Shown here: piece by piece, positions 49,876-63,199 of the stretch | Layout: every line of letters starts with the position of its first letter | How positions within the stretch are numbered: the first letter of the stretch is position 1 | Assembly (NCBI RefSeq): GCF_047948215.1 | Contig: NC_134458.1 | Coordinates: 85,267,260-85,331,259, forward strand | Direction: 5' to 3' | Origin: Lycorma delicatula | Taxonomy: Eukaryota; Arthropoda; Insecta; Hemiptera; Fulgoridae | Length of the DNA: 64,000 nt | The notes under the pieces: generated by a model | Database searches by the model: none | Told to the model about the DNA's origin: nothing | Seen by the model: the letters and a program-made list of their open reading frames with translations, nothing else | Position numbers and translations under genes: made by a program

Positions 49876-50826
49876 CAGGGTCGGCACTGCAGATGTAACA
49901 GTGCTCTCTCTACCTTACAGCCTCACGTGTAGCTTTTGAACCCCTTCTTTCAATAAACAGACCAAAAAAAAACAAAACATCTGAACAACATCAAAATATC
50001 ACACTGCTGGAACTGTGGAGTGCACAGTTCCATACTAGGGTCGGCACCGCCGAAGTAACAGTGCTCTCTCTTCTTACAGCCTCACGTGTGGCTTCCGAAC
50101 CCCTTCTTTCAATAAACAGACCAAAAAAAACAAAACATCTGAACAACATCAAAATAACACACTGCTGGAACTGTGGAGGGCACAGTTCTATACCAGGATC
50201 GGCACTGCAGAAGTAACAGTGCTCTCTCTACCTTACAGCCTCACGTATATCTTCCGAACCCCTTCTTTCAATAAACAGACCAAAAAAACAAAACATATGA
50301 ACAACATCAAAATATCACACTGTTGGAACTGTGGAGGGCACAGTTCCATACCAGGGTCGGCACTGCCGAAGTAACAGTGCTCTCTCTTCTTACAGCCTCA
50401 CGTGTGGCTTCCGAACCCCTTCTTTCAATAAACAGACCAAAAAAAACAAAACATCTGAACAACATCAAAATAACACACTGCTGGAACTGTGGAGGGCACA
50501 GTTCTATACCAGGATCGGCACTGCAGAAGTAACAGTGCTCTCTCTTCTTACAGCTTAACGTGTGGCTTCCGAACCCCTTCTTTCAATAAACAGACCAAAC
50601 AAAAACAAAACATCTGAACAACATCTAAATATCACACTGCTGGAACTGTGGAGGGCACAGTTCCATACTAGGGTCGGCACTGCCGAAGTAACAGTGCTCT
50701 CTCTTCTTACAGCCTCACGTGTGGCTTCCGAACCCCTTCTTTCAATAAACAGACCAAAAAAAAACAAAACATCTGAACAACATCAAAATATCACCCTGCT
50801 GGAACTGTGAAGTGCACAGTTCCATA
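49876..50826 (+). repeat. Monomer array, 6 copies (1,408-bp unit)
   Basis: Order F-G-Y-G-K-G. The Y tail is ACATATGAACAAC, which creates CATATG. The marker is shared with the arrays at 51284 and 55840. Confidence 0.94.
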
Positions 50827-51283
50827 CAAAGATTTTTAAACCTTTTTCTAATAACCTAGGAGATTACTAGGGTCATTCGGCTTAAGGATTGTATATTTTA
50901 CAAGTATAAAGAAAGAATTAAAGAAAAAAAAAGATTTGTTATAGTAAATGTTATCGATAATATCTGGTAAAAGTACGGAGTGTTTCAGTTAAACAGTGTC
51001 TTCACGTACACCGCCTCCGATTACTGAATAACTTAAAAATACCTATAGTGTAACAGTTCTAAATTTAAACTTCTAGGTAAGTTTTTACTAATTATTACCT
51101 TGTCTTTCACCCTTCCAACACGTTTTCGGATAGATTTCAGGTTCATACAGCCCTTGCTTTCCACCATCTTCTTTTCACAACTGAAAAAAAACATTCAAAA
51201 CCGCTTTAATATTCCTTACACCAACTAAACTAAAAAAAAGGGAACGTTCCATACATGCAGAATAAAAAAAAAATATATTTAAC
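50827..51283 (+). repeat. Spacer 32 (alpha)
   Basis: Alpha copy with an intact exon-like stretch. Confidence 0.94.
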
Positions 51284-52234
51284 CAGGGTCGGCACTGCAG
51301 ATGTAACAGTGCTCTCTCTACCTTACAGCCTCACGTGTAGCTTTTGAACCCCTTCTTTCAATAAACAGACCAAAAAAAAACAAAACATCTGAACAACATC
51401 AAAATATCACACTGCTGGAACTGTGGAGTGCACAGTTCCATACTAGGGTCGGCACCGCCGAAGTAACAGTGCTCTCTCTTCTTACAGCCTCACGTGTGGC
51501 TTCCGAACCCCTTCTTTCAATAAACAGACCAAAAAAAACAAAACATCTGAACAACATCAAAATAACACACTGCTGGAACTGTGGAGGGCACAGTTCTATA
51601 CCAGGATCGGCACTGCAGAAGTAACAGTGCTCTCTCTACCTTACAGCCTCACGTATATCTTCCGAACCCCTTCTTTCAATAAACAGACCAAAAAAACAAA
51701 ACATATGAACAACATCAAAATATCACACTGTTGGAACTGTGGAGGGCACAGTTCCATACCAGGGTCGGCACTGCCGAAGTAACAGTGCTCTCTCTTCTTA
51801 CAGCCTCACGTGTGGCTTCCGAACCCCTTCTTTCAATAAACAGACCAAAAAAAACAAAACATCTGAACAACATCAAAATAACACACTGCTGGAACTGTGG
51901 AGGGCACAGTTCTATACCAGGATCGGCACTGCAGAAGTAACAGTGCTCTCTCTTCTTACAGCTTAACGTGTGGCTTCCGAACCCCTTCTTTCAATAAACA
52001 GACCAAACAAAAACAAAACATCTGAACAACATCTAAATATCACACTGCTGGAACTGTGGAGGGCACAGTTCCATACTAGGGTCGGCACTGCCGAAGAAAC
52101 AGTGCTCTCTCTTCTTACAGCCTCACGTGTGGCTTCCGAACCCCTTCTTTCAATAAACAGACCAAAAAAAAAAAAAACATCTGAACAACATCAAAATATC
52201 ACCCTGCTGGAACTGTGAAGTGCACAGTTCCATA
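51284..52234 (+). repeat. Monomer array, 6 copies (1,408-bp unit)
   Basis: Order F-G-Y-G-K-G with ACATATGAACAAC. The last copy has GCCGAAGAAACAG and an uninterrupted A tract of 13. Confidence 0.94.
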
Positions 52235-52691
52235 CAAAGATTTTTAAACCTTTTTCTAATAACCTAGGAGATTACTAGGGTCATTCGGCTTAAGGATTGT
52301 ATATTTTACAAGTATAAAGAAAGAATTAAAGAAAAAAAAAGATTTGTTATAGTAAATGTTATCGATAATATCTGGTAAAAGTACGGAGTGTTTCAGTTAA
52401 ACAGTGTCTTCACGTACACCGCCTCCGATTACTGAATAACTTAAAAATACCTATAGTGTAACAGTTCTAAATTTAAACTTCTAGGTAAGTTTTTACTAAT
52501 TATTACCTTGTCTTTCACCCTTCCAACACGTTTTCGGATAGATTTCAGGTTCATACAGCCCTTGCTTTCCACCATCTTCTTTTCACAACTGAAAAAAAAC
52601 ATTCAAAACCGCTTTAATATTCCTTACACCAACTAAACTAAAAAAAAGGGAACGTTCCATACATGCAGAATAAAAAAAAAATATATTTAAC
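52235..52691 (+). repeat. Spacer 33 (alpha)
   Basis: Alpha copy opening the longest unit of the window. Confidence 0.94.
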
Positions 52692-53454
52692 CAGGGTCGG
52701 CACTGCAGATGTAACAGTGCTCTCTCTACCTTACAGCCTCACGTGTAGCTTTTGAACCCCTTCTTTCAATAAACAGACCAAAAAAAAACAAAACATCTGA
52801 ACAACATCAAAATATCACACTGCTGGAACTGTGGAGTGCACAGTTCCATACTAGGGTCGGCACCGCCGAAGTAACAGTGCTCTCTCTTCTTACAGCCTCA
52901 CGTGTGGCTTCCGAACCCCTTCTTTCAATAAACAGACCAAAAAAAACAAAACATCTGAACAACATCAAAATAACACACTGCTGGAACTGTAGAGGGCACA
53001 GTTCTATACCAGGATCGGCACTGCAGAAGTAACAGTGCTCTCTCTACCTTACAGCCTCACGTATATCTTCCGAACCCCTTCTTTCAATAAACAGACCAAA
53101 AAAAACAAAACATCTGAACAACATCAAAATATCACACTGTTGGAACTGTGGAGTGCACAGTTCCATACCAGGGTCGGCACTGCCGAAGTAACAGTGCTCT
53201 CTCTTCTTACAGCCTCACGTGTGGCTTCCGAACCCCTTCTTTCAATAAACAGACCAAAAAAAAACAAAACATCTGAACAACATCAAAATAACACACTGCT
53301 GGAACTGTGGAGGGCACAGTTCTATACCAGGATCGGCACTGCAGAAGTAACAGTGCTCTCTCTACCTTACAGCCTCACGTATATCTTCCGAACCCCTTCT
53401 TTCAATAAACAGACCAAAAAAACAAAACAGCTGAACAATATCAAAATCTCACAC

Positions 53455-54245
53455 TGCTGGAACTGTGGAGTGCACAGTTCCATACTAGGGTCGGCACTGC
53501 CGAAGTAACAGTGCTCTCTCTTCTTACAGCCTCACGTGTGGCTTCCGAACCCCTTCTTTCAATAAACAGACCAAAAAAAACAAAACATCTGAACAACATC
53601 AAAATAACACACTGCTGGAACTGTGGAGGGCACAGTTCTATACCAGGATCGGCACTGCAGAAGTAACAGTGCTCTCTCTATCTTACAACCTCACGTGTAG
53701 CTTCCGAACCCCTTCTTTCAATAAACAGACCAAAAAAACAAAACATCTGAACAACATCAAAATATCACACTGTTGGAACTGTGGAGGGCACAGTTCCATA
53801 CCAGGGTCGGCACTGCCGAAGTAACAGTGCTCTCTCTTCTTACAGCTTAACGTGTGGCTTCCGAACCCCTTCTTTCAATAAACAGACCAAAAAAAACAAA
53901 ACATCTGAACAACATCAAAATAACACACTGCTGGAACTGTGGAGGGCACAGTTCTATACCAGGATCGGCACTGCAGAAGTAACAGTGCTCTCTCTATCTT
54001 ACAACCTCACGTGTAGCTTCCGAACCCCTTCTTTCAATAAACAGACCAAAAAAAGAAAACATCTGAACAACATCAAAATATCACACTGTTGGAACTGTGG
54101 AGGGCACAGGTCCATACCAGGGTCGGCACTGCCGATGTAACAGTGCTCTCTCTTCTTACAGCTTAACGTATGGCTTCCGAACCCCTTCTTTCAATAAACA
54201 GACCAAACAAAAACAAAACATCTGAACAACATCTAAATATCACAC
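53455..54245 (+). repeat. 791-bp local duplication, copy 1
   Basis: A five-monomer segment repeated at an offset of exactly 791 bp. Four private changes recur: AAAAAGAAAACATC, CACAGGTCCATACC, GCCGATGTAACAG and TTAACGTATGGC. Exact ends cannot be placed within shared monomer sequence. Confidence 0.9.
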
Positions 54246-55036
54246 TGCTGGAACTGTGGAGTGCACAGTTCCATACTAGGGTCGGCACTGCCGAAGTAAC
54301 AGTGCTCTCTCTTCTTACAGCCTCACGTGTGGCTTCCGAACCCCTTCTTTCAATAAACAGACCAAAAAAAACAAAACATCTGAACAACATCAAAATAACA
54401 CACTGCTGGAACTGTGGAGGGCACAGTTCTATACCAGGATCGGCACTGCAGAAGTAACAGTGCTCTCTCTATCTTACAACCTCACGTGTAGCTTCCGAAC
54501 CCCTTCTTTCAATAAACAGACCAAAAAAACAAAACATCTGAACAACATCAAAATATCACACTGTTGGAACTGTGGAGGGCACAGTTCCATACCAGGGTCG
54601 GCACTGCCGAAGTAACAGTGCTCTCTCTTCTTACAGCTTAACGTGTGGCTTCCGAACCCCTTCTTTCAATAAACAGACCAAAAAAAACAAAACATCTGAA
54701 CAACATCAAAATAACACACTGCTGGAACTGTGGAGGGCACAGTTCTATACCAGGATCGGCACTGCAGAAGTAACAGTGCTCTCTCTATCTTACAACCTCA
54801 CGTGTAGCTTCCGAACCCCTTCTTTCAATAAACAGACCAAAAAAAGAAAACATCTGAACAACATCAAAATATCACACTGTTGGAACTGTGGAGGGCACAG
54901 GTCCATACCAGGGTCGGCACTGCCGATGTAACAGTGCTCTCTCTTCTTACAGCTTAACGTATGGCTTCCGAACCCCTTCTTTCAATAAACAGACCAAACA
55001 AAAACAAAACATCTGAACAACATCTAAATATCACAC
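54246..55036 (+). repeat. 791-bp local duplication, copy 2
   Basis: Second copy with all four private changes of copy 1 (for example the G interrupting the A tract at 54,846 matches 54,055). Confidence 0.9.
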
Positions 55037-55382
55037 TGCTGGAACTGTGGAGTGCACAGTTCCATACTAGGGTCGGCACTGCCGAAGTAACAGTGCTCTC
55101 TCTTCTTACAGCCTCACGTGTGGCTTCCGAACCCCTTCTTTCAATAAACAGACCAAAAAAACAAAACATCTGAACAACATCAAAATATCACACTGTTGGA
55201 ACTGTGGAGGGCACAGTTCCATACCAGGGTCGGCACTGCCGAAGTAACAGTGCTCTCTCTTCTTACAGCCTCACGTGTGGCTTCCGAACCCCTTCTTTCA
55301 ATAAACAGACCAAAAAAAAACAAAACATCTGAACAACATGAAAATAACACACTGCTGGAACCTTGAAGTGCACAGTTCCATA

Positions 55383-55839
55383 CAAAGATTTTTAAACCTT
55401 TTTCTAATAACCTAGGAGATTACTAGGGTCATTCGGCTTAAGGATTGTATATTTTACAACAATAAAGAAAGAATTAAAGAAAAAAAAAGATTTGTTATAG
55501 TAAATGTTATCGATAATATCTGGTAAAAGTACGGAGTGTTTCAATTAAACAGTGTCTTCACGTACACCGCCTCCGATTACTGAATAACTTAAAAATACCT
55601 ATAGTGTAACAGTTCTAAATTTAAACTTCTAGGTAAGTTTTTACTAATTATTACCTTGTCTTTCACCCTTCCAACACGTTTTCGGATAGATTTCAGGTTC
55701 ATACAGCCCTTGCTTTCCACCATCTTCTTTTCACAACTGAAAAAAAACATTCAAAACCGCTTTAATATTCCTTACACCAACTAAACTAAAAAAAAGGGAA
55801 CGTTCCATACATGCAGAATAAAAAAAAAATATATTTAAC
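55383..55839 (+). repeat. Spacer 34 (beta)
   Basis: Last beta spacer. It has CAGGTTCATAC, so it lacks the frameshift of spacers 29-31. Confidence 0.94.
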
Positions 55840-56790
55840 CAGGGTCGGCACTGCAGATGTAACAGTGCTCTCTCTACCTTACAGCCTCACGTGTAGCTTT
55901 TGAACCCCTTCTTTCAATAAACAGACCAAAAAAAAACAAAACATCTGAACAACATCAAAATATCACACTGCTGGAACTGTGGAGTGCACAGTTCCATACT
56001 AGGGTCGGCACCGCCGAAGTAACAGTGCTCTCTCTTCTTACAGCCTCACGTGTGGCTTCCGAACCCCTTCTTTCAATAAACAGACCAAAAAAAACAAAAC
56101 ATCTGAACAACATCAAAATAACACACTGCTGGAACTGTGGAGGGCACAGTTCTATACCAGGATCGGCACTGCAGAAGTAACAGTGCTCTCTCTACCTTAC
56201 AGCCTCACGTATATCTTCCGAACCCCTTCTTTCAATAAACAGACCAAAAAAACAAAACATATGAACAACATCAAAATATCACACTGTTGGAACTGTGGAG
56301 GGCACAGTTCCATACCAGGGTCGGCACTGCCGAAGTAACAGTGCTCTCTCTTCTTACAGCCTCACGTGTGGCTTCCGAACCCCTTCTTTCAATAAACAGA
56401 CCAAAAAAAACAAAACATCTGAACAACATCAAAATAACACACTGCTGGAACTGTGGAGGGCACAGTTCTATACCAGGATCGGCACTGCAGAAGTAACAGT
56501 GCTCTCTCTTCTTACAGCTTAACGTGTGGCTTCCGAACCCCTTCTTTCAATAAACAGACCAAACAAAAACAAAACATCTGAACAACATCTAAATATCACA
56601 CTGCTGGAACTGTGGAGGGCACAGTTCCATACTAGGGTCGGCACTGCCGAAGTAACAGTGCTCTCTCTTCTTACAGCCTCACGTGTGGCTTCCGAACCCC
56701 TTCTTTCAATAAACAGACCAAAAAAAAACAAAACATCTGAACAACATCAAAATATCACCCTGCTGGAACTGTGAAGTGCACAGTTCCATA
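55840..56790 (+). repeat. Monomer array, 6 copies (1,408-bp unit)
   Basis: Order F-G-Y-G-K-G with ACATATGAACAAC, matching the arrays at 49876 and 51284. Confidence 0.94.
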
Positions 56791-57247
56791 CAAAGATTTT
56801 TAAACCTTTTTCTAATAACCTAGGAGATTACTAGGGTCATTCGGCTTAAGGATTGTATATTTTACAAGTATAAAGAAAGAATTAAAGAAAAAAAAAGATT
56901 TGTTATAGTAAATGTTATCGATAATATCTGGTAAAAGTACGGAGTGTTTCAGTTAAACAGTGTCTTCACGTACACCGCCTCCGATTACTGAATAACTTAA
57001 AAATACCTATATTGTAACAGTTCTAAATTTAAACTTCTAGGTAAGTTTTTACTAATTATTACGTTGTCTTTCACCCTTCCAACACGTTTTCGGATAGATT
57101 TCAGGTTCATACAGCCCTTGCTTTCCACCATCTTCTTTTCACAACTGAAAAAAAACATTCAAAACCGCTTTAATATTCCTTACACCAACTAAACTAAAAA
57201 AAAGGGAACGTTCCATACATGCAGAATAAAAAAAAAATATATTTAAC
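56791..57247 (+). repeat. Spacer 35 (alpha, ACGTTGTC variant)
   Basis: First of six right-hand spacers with ATTACGTTGTC. It also has a private CTATATTGTAAC. Confidence 0.94.
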
Positions 57248-58356
57248 CAGGGTCGGCACTGCAGATGTAACAGTGCTCTCTCTACCTTACAGCCTCACGT
57301 GTAGCTTTTGAACCCCTTCTTTCAATAAACAGACCAAAAAAAAACAAAACATCTGAACAACATCAAAATATCACACTGCTGGAACTGTGGAGTGCACAGT
57401 TCCATACTAGGGTCGGCACCGCCGAAGTAACAGTGCTCTCTCTTCTTACAGCCTCACGTGTGGCTTCCGAAACCCTTCTTTCAATAAACAGACCAAAAAA
57501 AACAAAACATCTGAACAACATCAAAATAACACACTGCTGGAACTGTGGAGGGCACAGTTCTATACCAGGATCGGCACTGCAGAAGTAACAGTGCTCTCTC
57601 TACCTTACAGCCTCACGTATATCTTCCGAACCCCTTCTTTCAATAAACAGACCAAAAAAACAAAACATCTGAACAACATCAAAATATCACACTGTTGGAA
57701 CTGTGGAGGGCACAGTTCTATACAAGGATCGGCACTGCAGAAGTAACAGTGCTCTCTCTTCTTACAGCCTCACGTGTGGCTTCCGAACCCCTTCTTTCAA
57801 TAAACAGACCAAAAAAAACAAAACATCTGAACAACATCAAAATAACACACTGCTGGAACTGTGGAGGGCACAGTTCTATACCAGGATCGGCACTGCAGAA
57901 GTAACAGTGCTCTCTCTATCTTACAACCTCACGTGTAGCTTCCGAACCCCTTCTTTCAATAAACAGACCAAAAAAACAAAACATCTGAACAACATCAAAA
58001 TATCACACTGTTGGAACTGTGGAGGGCACAGTTCCATACCAGGGTCGGCACTGCCGAAGTAACAGTGCTCTCTCTTCTTACAGCTTAACGTGTGGCTTCC
58101 GAACCCCTTCTTTCAATAAACAGACCAAACAAAAACAAAACATCTGAACAACATCTAAATATCACACTGCTGGAACTGTGGAGGGCACAGTTCCATACTA
58201 GGGTCGGCACTGCCGAAGTAACAGTGCTCTCTCTTCTTACAGCCTCACGTGTGGCTTCCGAACCCCTTCTTTCAATAAACAGACCAAAAAAAAACAAAAC
58301 ATCTGAACAACATCAAAATATCACCCTGCTGGAACTGTGAAGTGCACAGTTCCATA
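57248..58356 (+). repeat. Monomer array, 7 copies
   Basis: Order F-G-Y-G-N-K-G. The first G has CGAAACCCTT. The second G is preceded by ATACAAGGATCGG with GCAGAAG, a Y-side left part. Confidence 0.93.
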
Positions 58357-58814
58357 CAAAGATTTTTAAACCTTTTTCTAATAACCTAGGAGATTACTAG
58401 GGTCATTCGGCTTAAGGATTGTATATTTTACAAGTATAAAGAAAGAATTAAAGAAAAAAAAAGATTTGTTATAGTAAATGTTATCGATAATATCTGGTAA
58501 AAGTACGGAGTGTTTCAGTTAAACAGTGTCTTCACGTACACCGCCTCCGATTACTGAATAACTTAAAAATACCTATAGTGTAACAGTTCTAAATTTAAAC
58601 TTCTAGGTAAGTTTTTACTAATTATTACGTTGTCTTTCACCCTTCCAACACGTTTTCGGATAGATTTCAGGTTCATACAGCCCTTGCTTTCCACCATCTT
58701 CTTTTCACAACTGAAAAAAAACATTCAAAACCGCTTTAATATTCCTTACACCAACTAAACTAAAAAAAAAGGGAACGTTCCATACATGCAGAATAAAAAA
58801 AAAATATATTTAAC
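58357..58814 (+). repeat. Spacer 36 (alpha, ACGTTGTC variant)
   Basis: One extra A before GGGAACGTTCC. Confidence 0.94.
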
Positions 58815-59607
58815 CAGGGTCGGCACTGCAGATGTAACAGTGCTCTCTCTACCTTACAGCCTCACGTGTAGCTTTTGAACCCCTTCTTTCAATAAACAGA
58901 CCAAAAAAAAACAAAACATCTGAACAACATCAAAATATCACACTGCTGGAACTGTGGAGTGCACAGTTCCATACTAGGGTCGGCACCGCCGAAGTAACAG
59001 TGCTCTCTCTTCTTACAGCCTCACGTGTGGCTTCCGAAACCCTTCTTTCAATAAACAGACCAAAAAAAACAAAACATCTGAACAACATCAAAATAACACA
59101 CTGCTGGAACTGTGGAGGGCACAGTTCTATACCAGGATCGGCACTGCAGAAGTAACAGTGCTCTCTCTATCTTACAACCTCACGTGTAGCTTCCGAACCC
59201 CTTCTTTCAATAAACAGACCAAAAAAACAAAACATCTGAACAACATCAAAATATCACACTGTTGGAACTGTGGAGGGCACAGTTCCATACCAGGGTCGGC
59301 ACTGCCGAAGTAACAGTGCTCTCTCTTCTTACAGCTTAACGTGTGGCTTCCGAACCCCTTCTTTCAATAAACAGACCAAACAAAAACAAAACATCTGAAC
59401 AACATCTAAATATCACACTGCTGGAACTGTGGAGGGCACAGTTCCATACTAGGGTCGGCACTGCCGAAGTAACAGTGCTCTCTCTTCTTACAGCCTCACG
59501 TGTGGCTTCCGAACCCCTTCTTTCAATAAACAGACCAAAAAAAAACAAAACATCTGAACAACATCAAAATATCACCCTGCTGGAACTGTGAAGTGCACAG
59601 TTCCATA
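58815..59607 (+). repeat. Monomer array, 5 copies
   Basis: Order F-G-N-K-G; the first G has CGAAACCCTT. Confidence 0.94.
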
Positions 59608-60064
59608 CAAAGATTTTTAAACCTTTTTCTAATAACCTAGGAGATTACTAGGGTCATTCGGCTTAAGGATTGTATATTTTACAAGTATAAAGAAAGAATT
59701 AAAGAAAAAAAAAGATTTGTTATAGTAAATGTTATCGATAATATCTGGTAAAAGTACGGAGTGTTTCAGTTAAACAGTGTCTTCACGTACACCGCCTCCG
59801 ATTACTGAATAACTTAAAAATACCTATAGTGTAACAGTTCTAAATTTAAACTTCTAGGTAAGTTTTTACTAATTATTACGTTGTCTTTCACCCTTCCAAC
59901 ACGTTTTCGGATAGATTTCAGGTTCATACAGCCCTTGCTTTCCACCATCTTCTTTTCACAACTGAAAAAAAACATTCAAAACCGCTTTAATATTCCTTAC
60001 ACCAACTAAACTAAAAAAAAGGGAACGTTCCATACATGCAGAATAAAAAAAAAATATATTTAAC
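59608..60064 (+). repeat. Spacer 37 (alpha, ACGTTGTC variant)
   Basis: Right-hand group spacer; no private change noticed. Confidence 0.94.
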
Positions 60065-61015
60065 CAGGGTCGGCACTGCAGATGTAACAGTGCTCTCTCT
60101 ACCTTACAGCCTCACGTGTAGCTTTTGAACCCCTTCTTTCAATAAACAGACCAAAAAAAAACAAAACATCTGAACAACATCAAAATATCACACTGCTGGA
60201 ACTGTGGAGTGCACAGTTCCATACTAGGGTCGGCACCGCCGAAGTAACAGTGCTCTCTCTTCTTACAGCCTCACGTGTGGCTTCCGAAACCCTTCTTTCA
60301 ATAAACAGACCAAAAAAAACAAAACATCTGAACAACATCAAAATAACACACTGCTGGAACTGTGGAGGGCACAGTTTTATACCAGGATCGGCACTGCAGA
60401 AGTAACAGTGCTCTCTCTACCTTACAGCCTCACGTATATCTTCCGAACCCCTTCTTTCAATAAACAGACCAAAAAAACAAAACATCTGAACAACATCAAA
60501 ATATCACACTGTTGGAACTGTGGAGGGCACAGTTCCATACCAGGGTCGGCACTGCCGAAGTAACAGTGCTCTCACTTCTTACAGCCTCACGTGTGGCTTC
60601 CGAACCCCTTCTTTCAATAAACAGACCAAAAAAAACAAAACATCTGAACAACATCAAAATAACACACTGCTGGAACTGTGGAGGGCACAGTTCTATACCA
60701 GGATCGGCACTGCAGAAGTAACAGTGCTCTCTCTTCTTACAGCTTAACGTGTGGCTTCCGAACCCCTTCTTTCAATAAACAGACCAAACAAAAACAAAAC
60801 ATCTGAACAACATCTAAATAACACACTGCTGGAACTGTGGAGGGCACAGTTCCATACTAGGGTCGGCACTGCCGAAGTAACAGTGCTCCCTCTTCTTACA
60901 GCCTCACGTGTGGCTTCCGAACCCCTTCTTTCAATAAACAGACCAAAAAAAAACAAAACATCTGAACAACATCAAAATATCACCCTGCTGGAACTGTGAA
61001 GTGCACAGTTCCATA
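60065..61015 (+). repeat. Monomer array, 6 copies
   Basis: Order F-G-Y-G-K-G. Private changes are CACAGTTTTATACC, GCTCTCACTTC and GCTCCCTC. The first is shared with the array at 62407. Confidence 0.94.
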
Positions 61016-61482
61016 CAAAGATTTTTAAACCTTTTTCTAATAACCTAGGAGATTACTAGGGTCATTCGGCTTAAGGATTGTATATTTTACAAGTATAAAG
61101 AAAGAATTAAAGAAAAAAAAAGATTTGTTATACTAAATGTTATCGATAATATCTGGTAAAAGTACGGAGTGTTTCAGTTAAACAGTGTCTTCACGTACAC
61201 CGCCTCCGAATACTGAATAACTTAAAAATACCTATAGTGTAACAGTTCTAAATTTAAACTTCTAGGTAAGTTTTTACTAATTATTACGTTGTCTTTCACC
61301 CTTCCAACACGTTTTCGGATAGATTTCAGGTTCATACAGCCCTTGCTTTCCACCATCTTCTTTTCACAACTGAAAAAAAACATTCAAAACCGCTTTAATA
61401 TTCCTTACACCAACTAAACTAAAAAAAAGGGAACGTTCCATACATGCAGAATAAAAAAAAAATATATTTAACCAGGGTCGGC
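61016..61482 (+). repeat. Spacer 38 (alpha, ACGTTGTC variant)
   Basis: Private TTATACTAAATG and CCTCCGAATACTG. Confidence 0.94.
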
Positions 61483-61949
61483 ACTGCAGATGTAACAGTG
61501 CTCTCTCTACCTTACAGCCTCACGTGTAGCTTTTGAACCCCTTCTTTCAATAAACAGACCAAAAAAAAACAAAACATCTGAACAACATCAAAATATCACA
61601 CTGCTGGAACTGTGGAGTGCACAGTTCCATACTAGGGTCGGCACCGCCGAAGTAACAGTGCTCTCTCTTCTTACAGCCTCACGTGTGGCTTCCGAAACCC
61701 TTCTTTCAATAAACAGACCAAAAAAAACAAAACATCTGAACAACATCAAAATAACACACTGCTGGAACTGTGGAGGGCACAGTTCTATACCAGGATCGGC
61801 ACTGCAGAAGTAACAGTGCTCTCTCTATCTTACAACCTCACGTGTAGCTTCCGAACCCCTTCTTTCAATAAACAGACCAAAAAAAAACAAAACATCTGAA
61901 CAACATCAAAATATCACCCTGCTGGAACTGTGAAGTGCACAGTTCCATA
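61483..61949 (+). repeat. Monomer array, 3 copies
   Basis: Order F-G-N, then directly into the closing hairpin. With the arrays at 3864 and 48943 it is one of the shortest full runs. Confidence 0.93.
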
Positions 61950-62406
61950 CAAAGATTTTTAAACCTTTTTCTAATAACCTAGGAGATTACTAGGGTCATT
62001 CGGCTTAAGGATTGTATATTTTACAAGTATAAAGAAAGAATTAAAGAAAAAAAAAGATTTGTTATAGTAAATGTTATCGATAATATCTGGTAAAAGTACG
62101 GAGTGTTTCAGTTAAACAGTGTCTTCACGTACACCGCCTCCGATTACTGAATAACTTAAAAATACCTATAGTGTAACAGTTCTAAATTTAAACTTCTAGG
62201 TAAGTTTTTACTAATTATTACGTTGTCTTTCACCCTTCCAACACGGTTTCGGATAGATTTCAGGTTCATACAGCCCTTGCTTTCCACCATCTTCTTTTCA
62301 CAACTGAAAAAAAACATTCAAAACCGCTTTAATATTCCTTACACCAACTAAACTAAAAAAAAGGGAACGTTCCATACATGCAGAATAAAAAAAAAATATA
62401 TTTAAC
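61950..62406 (+). repeat. Spacer 39 (alpha, ACGTTGTC variant)
   Basis: Private CAACACGGTTTCGG. Confidence 0.94.
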
Positions 62407-63199
62407 CAGGGTCGGCACTGCAGATGTAACAGTGCTCTCTCTACCTTACAGCCTCACGTGTAGCTTTTGAACCCCTTCTTTCAATAAACAGACCAAAAAA
62501 AAACAAAACATCTGAACAACATCAAAATATCACACTGCTGGAACTGTGGAGTGCACAGTTCCATACTAGGGTCGGCACCGCCGATGTAACAGTGCTCTCT
62601 CTTCTTACAGCCTCACGTGTGGCTTCCGAAACCCTTCTTTCAATAAACAGACCAAAAAAAACAAAACATCTGAACAACATCAAAATAACACACTGCTGGA
62701 ACTGTGGAGGGCACAGTTTTATACCAGGATCGGCACTGCAGAAGTAACAGTGCTCTCTCTACCTTACAGCCTCACGTATATCTTCCGAACCCCTTCTTTC
62801 AATAAACAGACCAAAAAAACAAAACATCTGAACAACATCAAAATATCACACTGTTGGAACTGTGGAGGGCACAGTTCCATACCAGGGTCGGCACTGCCGA
62901 AGTAACAGTGCTCTCTCTTCTTACAGCCTCACGTGTGGCTTCCGAACCCCTTCTTTCAATAAACAGACCAAACAAAAACAAAACATCTGAACAACATCTA
63001 AATATCACACTGCTGGTACTGTGGAGGGCACAGTTCCATACTAGGGTCGGCACTGCCGAAGTAACAGTGCTCTCTCTTCTTACAGCCTCACGTGTGGCTT
63101 CCGAACCCCTTCTTTCAATAAACAGACCAAAAAAAAACAAAACATCTGAACAACATCAAAATATCACCCTGCTGGTACTGTGAAGTGCACAGTTCCATA
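62407..63199 (+). repeat. Monomer array, 5 copies
   Basis: Order F-G-Y-G/K-G. The fourth copy has a G core followed by the K tail (CCAAACAAAAAC). Two consecutive hairpin arms read GCTGGTACTG, a damaged stem copied to the next monomer. Confidence 0.93.

Larger units (their letters stand above)
52692..55382 (+). repeat. Monomer array, 17 copies
   Basis: Order F-G-Y-G-Y-G-N-K2-N-K-G-N-K2-N-K-G-G. The N-K2-N-K-G block occurs twice in tandem. The closing hairpin is damaged (CTGGAACCTTGAAGTGC). Confidence 0.93.

Noticed and set aside
53035..53508. Open frames of 100-159 codons on both strands, such as this one
   Set aside because: They are repeat translation. The monomer is not a multiple of three, the same DNA is open on the opposite strand, starts and stops fall at arbitrary monomer positions, and no domain is recognisable.
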